Assembly (NCBI RefSeq): GCF_001659605.2
Contig: NC_035171.2
Coordinates: forward strand, 7,731,873-7,795,872
Length of the DNA: 64,000 nt
Direction: 5' to 3'
From: Manihot esculenta
Lineage: Eukaryota > Streptophyta > Magnoliopsida > Malpighiales > Euphorbiaceae
A program made the position numbers and the translations under genes. The notes beneath the pieces were generated by a model. The model did not search any database. It was not told where the DNA came from and saw only the letters and a program-made list of their open reading frames with translations. Positions 59,665 to 64,000 of this stretch are shown here, piece after piece. The first letter of the stretch is position 1. Each line of letters opens with the position of its first letter.

Positions 59665-61468
59665 GGAATGCTTTTAGCTCTTCAGAGCTATATCTGGAGC
59701 AATTTGTCACAAAAGCTATCATAATAAACTCTTAAAAGGACAAGCGAACTTTGAATTTTTGATGTTGTATATATGTTTGCTATATTTCATTTAGTTTCAC
59801 TCTTCTTGGTTAGTGTGTTCAGTTCACATACCTTTTACTATATGTTTATGCATGTTAAGGTATAAATACTACATGTTCTGGTAGGGTTACTTTGTCATTA
59901 GGATTAATTATATTTAACTAATATTCATGTGTTATAAATTATAGGTTCTATGCCATGGATGATTGCGCTGATCAGTTTGGATTTGGAATTCTTTTGAGGA
60001 TGCTGGCAGCCCAGTGCTTATACTGTCATCTAATTCGGAAGTGGGTTAGTACAGATTGTGCCATTCATGCTTCATAAACATCAGTTCCCTTGGTTGCTCC
60101 ATTATTAGGCGTGATATATGGTGGAGAGCTGGTGAGTATTTTTCTAATGTTGATGGGTAATTGAGTTTTGTTCTTGCTTTCTCTCTATGTCTAAGTTTAT
60201 TTATATTTATGATTTTCATTTTTTTTCTTTTCTATGTCTTGCTGTGATTTATTTTTTGTTTTGATTGGGAGATTCTGCTATGATAGGTAAGTTGAGGATG
60301 TAACTAATGCTTCTCTAATTGTTTGCTTATTTTATTTGTTTTGAATGATTTGCATGTCCTTTATCCTCCATTCTGTTGTTTAACTGTGGTTTCGTTTATT
60401 TTTAATTTTTGTACATTTTAAGTTTTCTTTTGTTTTATTATCTATTTTTTCCTTAGAGGTTCATGGGTTGTTTATTTTCTTATTCTTTTTCATGTTTTCT
60501 TCCCTTCCTTTTGTCATCATTTTCTTCTTGGCTTTTGTGGTTGTTCTACTAATTAAAATTACAAAATTTCTATTCCACTGTGATCTAGTGTGTCTATGCT
60601 TCTGGTCTTTGCTCTTTAGTTTGCCTATTATGGCTTGATTTATCTTTAATTTGTGAAATTTCTGAAAATTTTCTTACGAAACTTTTGTTATATTTGTGTA
60701 GTTACACAATTCATTACCATTGTTATTCCTTTTAAAATGCAATGCTGTCTTTTTTCTTTTTGTCATGTATTTTTTGCCTAGACTTTTTGTTGGTCGTAAG
60801 TTGCTGCTAAATGTGTGCAAGGAGATATTTCAAATACATTTGCTTCTTTTGGTATGGTGTATTGGATGCATGACTTACCTATAACAAAATTTTATATGCT
60901 CAATGTCCTTGCTTTTGTTTCTTTCAGGATGCTTCTTCTCTAATATGATTATCAGAAAAAGACGAGAAGCATCTTAAATTGAATCATGTCTCCAGAATTA
61001 TATATGGAGTTATGGACGACATACTGTAAGTTTATTTCTATTAAGATTTATGCAGCTGTATATGTTACATACTGTAGTAACATGTTGATTATAGATCAGA
61101 GGAGTTTGAAACATATATTTCATTTTGTACCTTGTATAGGTATTTTATCATCCTTATTATTTGCAGTTTAAGCTGACTTCTTATCTTAAGCAATGGGATA
61201 TAGTAATGTAAAATTTTTCAGGCGATTGAGCTTCACATATTAATGCTTTGCATTTCATATATTGGAGGGTTGTTTTTGCATACGTAAAGGTGCAGCCAAG
61301 TTTATATGTTCCCCAAATAAAGACAGTTAGAAGATGCTTTTATGTACATATTTATCAAGTGATATGGCCTTTGCAACTTTTAAATCTGCTTCAGTTAGAT
61401 ATGTTAAACGCATGCAGCTGCTAGCTTTAGAAATTTGTATATTTGTAGTGCACATAGAAGCTCAATGG
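59665..61468 (+). pseudogene. Unidentified gene-like unit, copy C
   Basis: Collinear with unit B from GGAATGCTTTTAGCTCTTCA onward and highly similar. The same exon-like blocks lie near 59946-60133 and 60930-61026, with the same two in-frame stops. It lacks the promoter part. Its 3' end continues further than B, through GCACATAGAAGCTCAATGG, which is shared with copy A. Confidence 0.55.
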
Positions 61469-62449
61469 TCAATGGAATGGGTGCAAGTATGATGTGATAA
61501 AGCCCTTTACGATTTCTGCTTTCTTGCATAATTCAATGCTAACTTTGTAATGAATTTATTTATGTATTTATTTATTTTTGGTATGTAATTTATTAATAAA
61601 TTCTGAGAAATGTTTATCTTGATAAACCCCCTTTTTGGGTTTAATTTTTAGTGCTCTATTGCTGTAAGAGGATCGCTTACACTCATCAATGGCTTTGAGT
61701 TGATTGGATGCCTTCACTTCACTTCACAGGTATGCAATTAACTTGCTTCCTTTGTGCATACTTAGCGAATAATACGTGATCTCTCTCACACTTCCTTACA
61801 TTCTATTTTCACCTGAGCTGATTGACATTTGATAAATAAACAACGAAATACTGATTGCCTTAAGGACGTTTTCTTTTCAACAACGAAAAAGGAAGAGTTC
61901 TATCTACCCAATTCTGGAACTGTCAAACTCAGGGCAGGATCAACCAAAGAATATATAATGAAGTGTGTGTATGCAGAGAAGAGAAGATATACAATGATAA
62001 AGATATAGGGAAAAAATATAATCTTTAATAATCCTAATCCATTTCTAAGCATGAAAATTGTTTACCTGATTGAAATTTTCTAAGGTTTCCTTCACATTAG
62101 TTACTTCCTTATTTTGATAGGTGTAGCACTAGAAAATACCAATTCCTCAATTTCAAATTCTTACTACTTCTATGTCCTGGTCCACTATTTCACCAATACA
62201 CTAACATCATACGTACTTATTATAATGTTTAATAAGCATAAGTTTTACTCCACAAATCCTTAGTGTTGCAATTGATTTAGAGTTCATTTCTTAGTGTTAC
62301 AGAAGAAAGATAAAAGTTTCAATCCATCTCCCCTTCAATGCTTTGTTGATGCCATTAAAATTGTTGAACTGATTTGACTAATCACCAATGTACTGTGATG
62401 GCAGATTTTCTTTTTTCTGTAAATGCACATAATGAAACTCACCCTACAT
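61469..62449 (+). other. Downstream of unit C; possible further exon, otherwise gene-free
   Basis: An exon-like block near 61650-61730 (after AATTTTTAG, before CAG|GTATGC) can read CSIAVRGSLTLINGFELIGC. It is not recognised, and I see no duplicate of it in copies A or B. The remainder is ordinary AT-rich sequence. Confidence 0.3.
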
Positions 62450-62567
62450 TACCGACACAAAGCAAAATTTAGCATTTAAATAATGTTAGAGTTAGAAACA
62501 AAAGTATACAAAGTAGAAATTTTATATTAAATGGCTAGCAGAATATGGACATTTAATGAATGTCTAC
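62450..62567. repeat. Copy of the 120-bp block at 10.66 kb
   Basis: Shares GACACAAAGCAAAATTTAGC and GGACATTTAATGAATGTCTA with the earlier copy, same orientation. Confidence 0.8.
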
Positions 62568-62999
62568 CTCAACTTTTCTGGCAAAGTGGTGAAATAATGG
62601 GAGAGAATGCGAAGAATCATATTGAAATGGTTATCGTTTAGGAATTCCCAGTAATCTCTCACATGTACAATGCCTTACTATGCCAATTCCATCCACATAC
62701 AACAAAAGTTATGTTTACCAAATAGTAAGGAAAACTTAAAGAAAAATGATTCAAAGAAATTCCATACACTACAAGACGGACGGACGGCAATATATTGGTA
62801 ATCGGATTACCAAATTCATTGCTGATTGTGAGAGAAAAATTGGGTTGATTTTACTAAATAGATTCACAATCCATTGGTTAAAATCTGCAATAAAATCTCA
62901 GATTTTGAAATGTTTCAGATTCACTAAAAAAATGCTTCACGCTCACTAGAAAATAGTATATTTTATATTCATATTTAGTTTTTAATCTTAATTCATATA
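62568..62999. other. Gene-free stretch
   Basis: A 67-codon ORF near 62746 has no recognisable similarity and no gene-like context. Nothing else is visible. Confidence 0.4.
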
Positions 63000-64000
63000 T
63001 TTATAGTTATTCCATATATTATAGAATATTGAATAAAACCTCATGAGATGATGATGGGCTAAATTTTCTTTTTCGGAATTGAGTGGGCCACTTAAATTGA
63101 GGTGGGTATCTTAGGATTGTTGGGCCATTGTTAGTTACATTAGAATATGTAATATGAGATTCATGGGATAATTCTCCATTTGATTTTCCAAACTTTCTTT
63201 ATTAAATCTCTCTCCTTTTCATTACTAATTCGAACCTTACGATGGGATCAGCTAAGAGTGGAAATTTGATTAGTCAAACCAGTTTTTTAAAACAATTAAT
63301 TTTTTTAAAGATTAATCAAATCCAATCAAATTGACTAATTTTTTTAAAACAATTAATTTTTTTAAAGATTAATCAAATCCAATCAAAATTTGATGGCAAA
63401 TTTAATATAAAAATCAACTTGAAATATTCAATTTAGTGACTTAATTTAACCCTATATATAATATATAATTTATCTAATATTAATTTATAAGCTTATAATA
63501 TAAATGAAAATATAGTTATATATTATTAAAAAACAATATATACTTTAGTATCATTGATAAAAATATAAATAATATTTAGTTTAGGTATATTAGTTAAAGA
63601 AATTAAATTACTTCCATTATTAACTAAATCATATATTATCAAAAGTAATTAAAATGTATTGATGCAATCAAACTTTTTAATTGCAATTGAATAATGCATG
63701 ATGAAAACACTTACTCAACCGAAGCATAAAAGTTCTCTTCTAGGACCAGAATTTTAAAAACATGATACTCAAAGAAGGCTTAACTTAATTCTTCGTTGCA
63801 GAAGACCGAAAAATGAAAAAAGTTCCAAATCCACTGCCATGATTTTTATTGTATCTTTTTATTACTTCAATCATAAAAAATTATATTAATTTTTAGGCAA
63901 GCTTTCTTAGTTTTCCACAATTTGTTTTTCAAAAAACATTTAACATTTCTAAAATTGGTTAATTAAAAATATTTTTTAACAAAATATCATTTTTACAATT
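63000..64000. repeat. AT-rich repeats matching 55.1, 34.9 and 35.2 kb
   Basis: 63000-63600 is paralogous to 55120-55700; 63610-63830 to 34930-35100; and from about 63900 the TTAGTTTTCCACAA start of the dispersed family appears, cut by the window end. A 50-bp tandem duplication (AAAACAATTAATTTTTTTAA) lies near 63287-63388. Confidence 0.65.

Overview
This is a plant nuclear window. It is extremely AT-rich, has plant-type spliced exons (donors CAAG|GTATGT), and carries Ty3/gypsy and Ty1/copia retrotransposons, a TRIM and a Mutator-type MITE. Its one substantial gene is a leucine-rich-repeat receptor-like protein (RLP). The gene style and the LTR family rich in TTCGGCGGCCGAA palindromes suggest a eudicot, perhaps Euphorbiaceae such as cassava. 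That placement is inference; nothing here proves the species.

Layout. 1-15.9 kb: gene-free AT-rich sequence built from a few old repeat units copied over and over, plus a 675-bp MITE with 137-bp terminal inverted repeats and a CTT-repeat core. 15.97-32.96 kb: one RLP gene on the + strand. It has 11 confident exons plus one possible short exon, all joined in phase 1, and encodes about 1,232 residues: signal peptide, cysteine-paired N-cap, many LRRs, an island, one membrane helix and a short tail, with no kinase. Its introns contain duplicated exon-intron modules, relic exons and a 2.2-kb solo LTR with perfect 5-bp target duplications. 33.2-33.5 kb: an eroded LRR fragment. 34.18-34.43 kb, minus strand: an orphan last exon of glycerol kinase.

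35.8-50.5 kb is a retrotransposon graveyard. A gypsy element with a gag-protease remnant is cut by a second gypsy element, whose 5' LTR is itself cut by a solo LTR (perfect CCGCC target duplication). An Athila-like gag fragment follows, then two tandem LTRs of another family (one containing a complete TRIM), then a degenerate copia RT-RNase H with its polypurine tract and 3' LTR.

50.4-61.5 kb holds three copies of an unidentified exon-bearing unit. The copies share stop codons. The middle copy has an upstream promoter with two TGGGCY boxes and a TATA-like box. Copies two and three are separated by a truncated LTR. The rest, to 64 kb, is AT-rich and again carries the repeat units seen at 10.7 and 35 kb.

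The RLP probably acts at the plasma membrane as a ligand sensor that needs a partner kinase. No other intact cellular gene is visible. The most notable structure is the RLP gene itself: symmetric LRR-coding exons amplified together with their introns, in several stages from identical copies to decayed relics.
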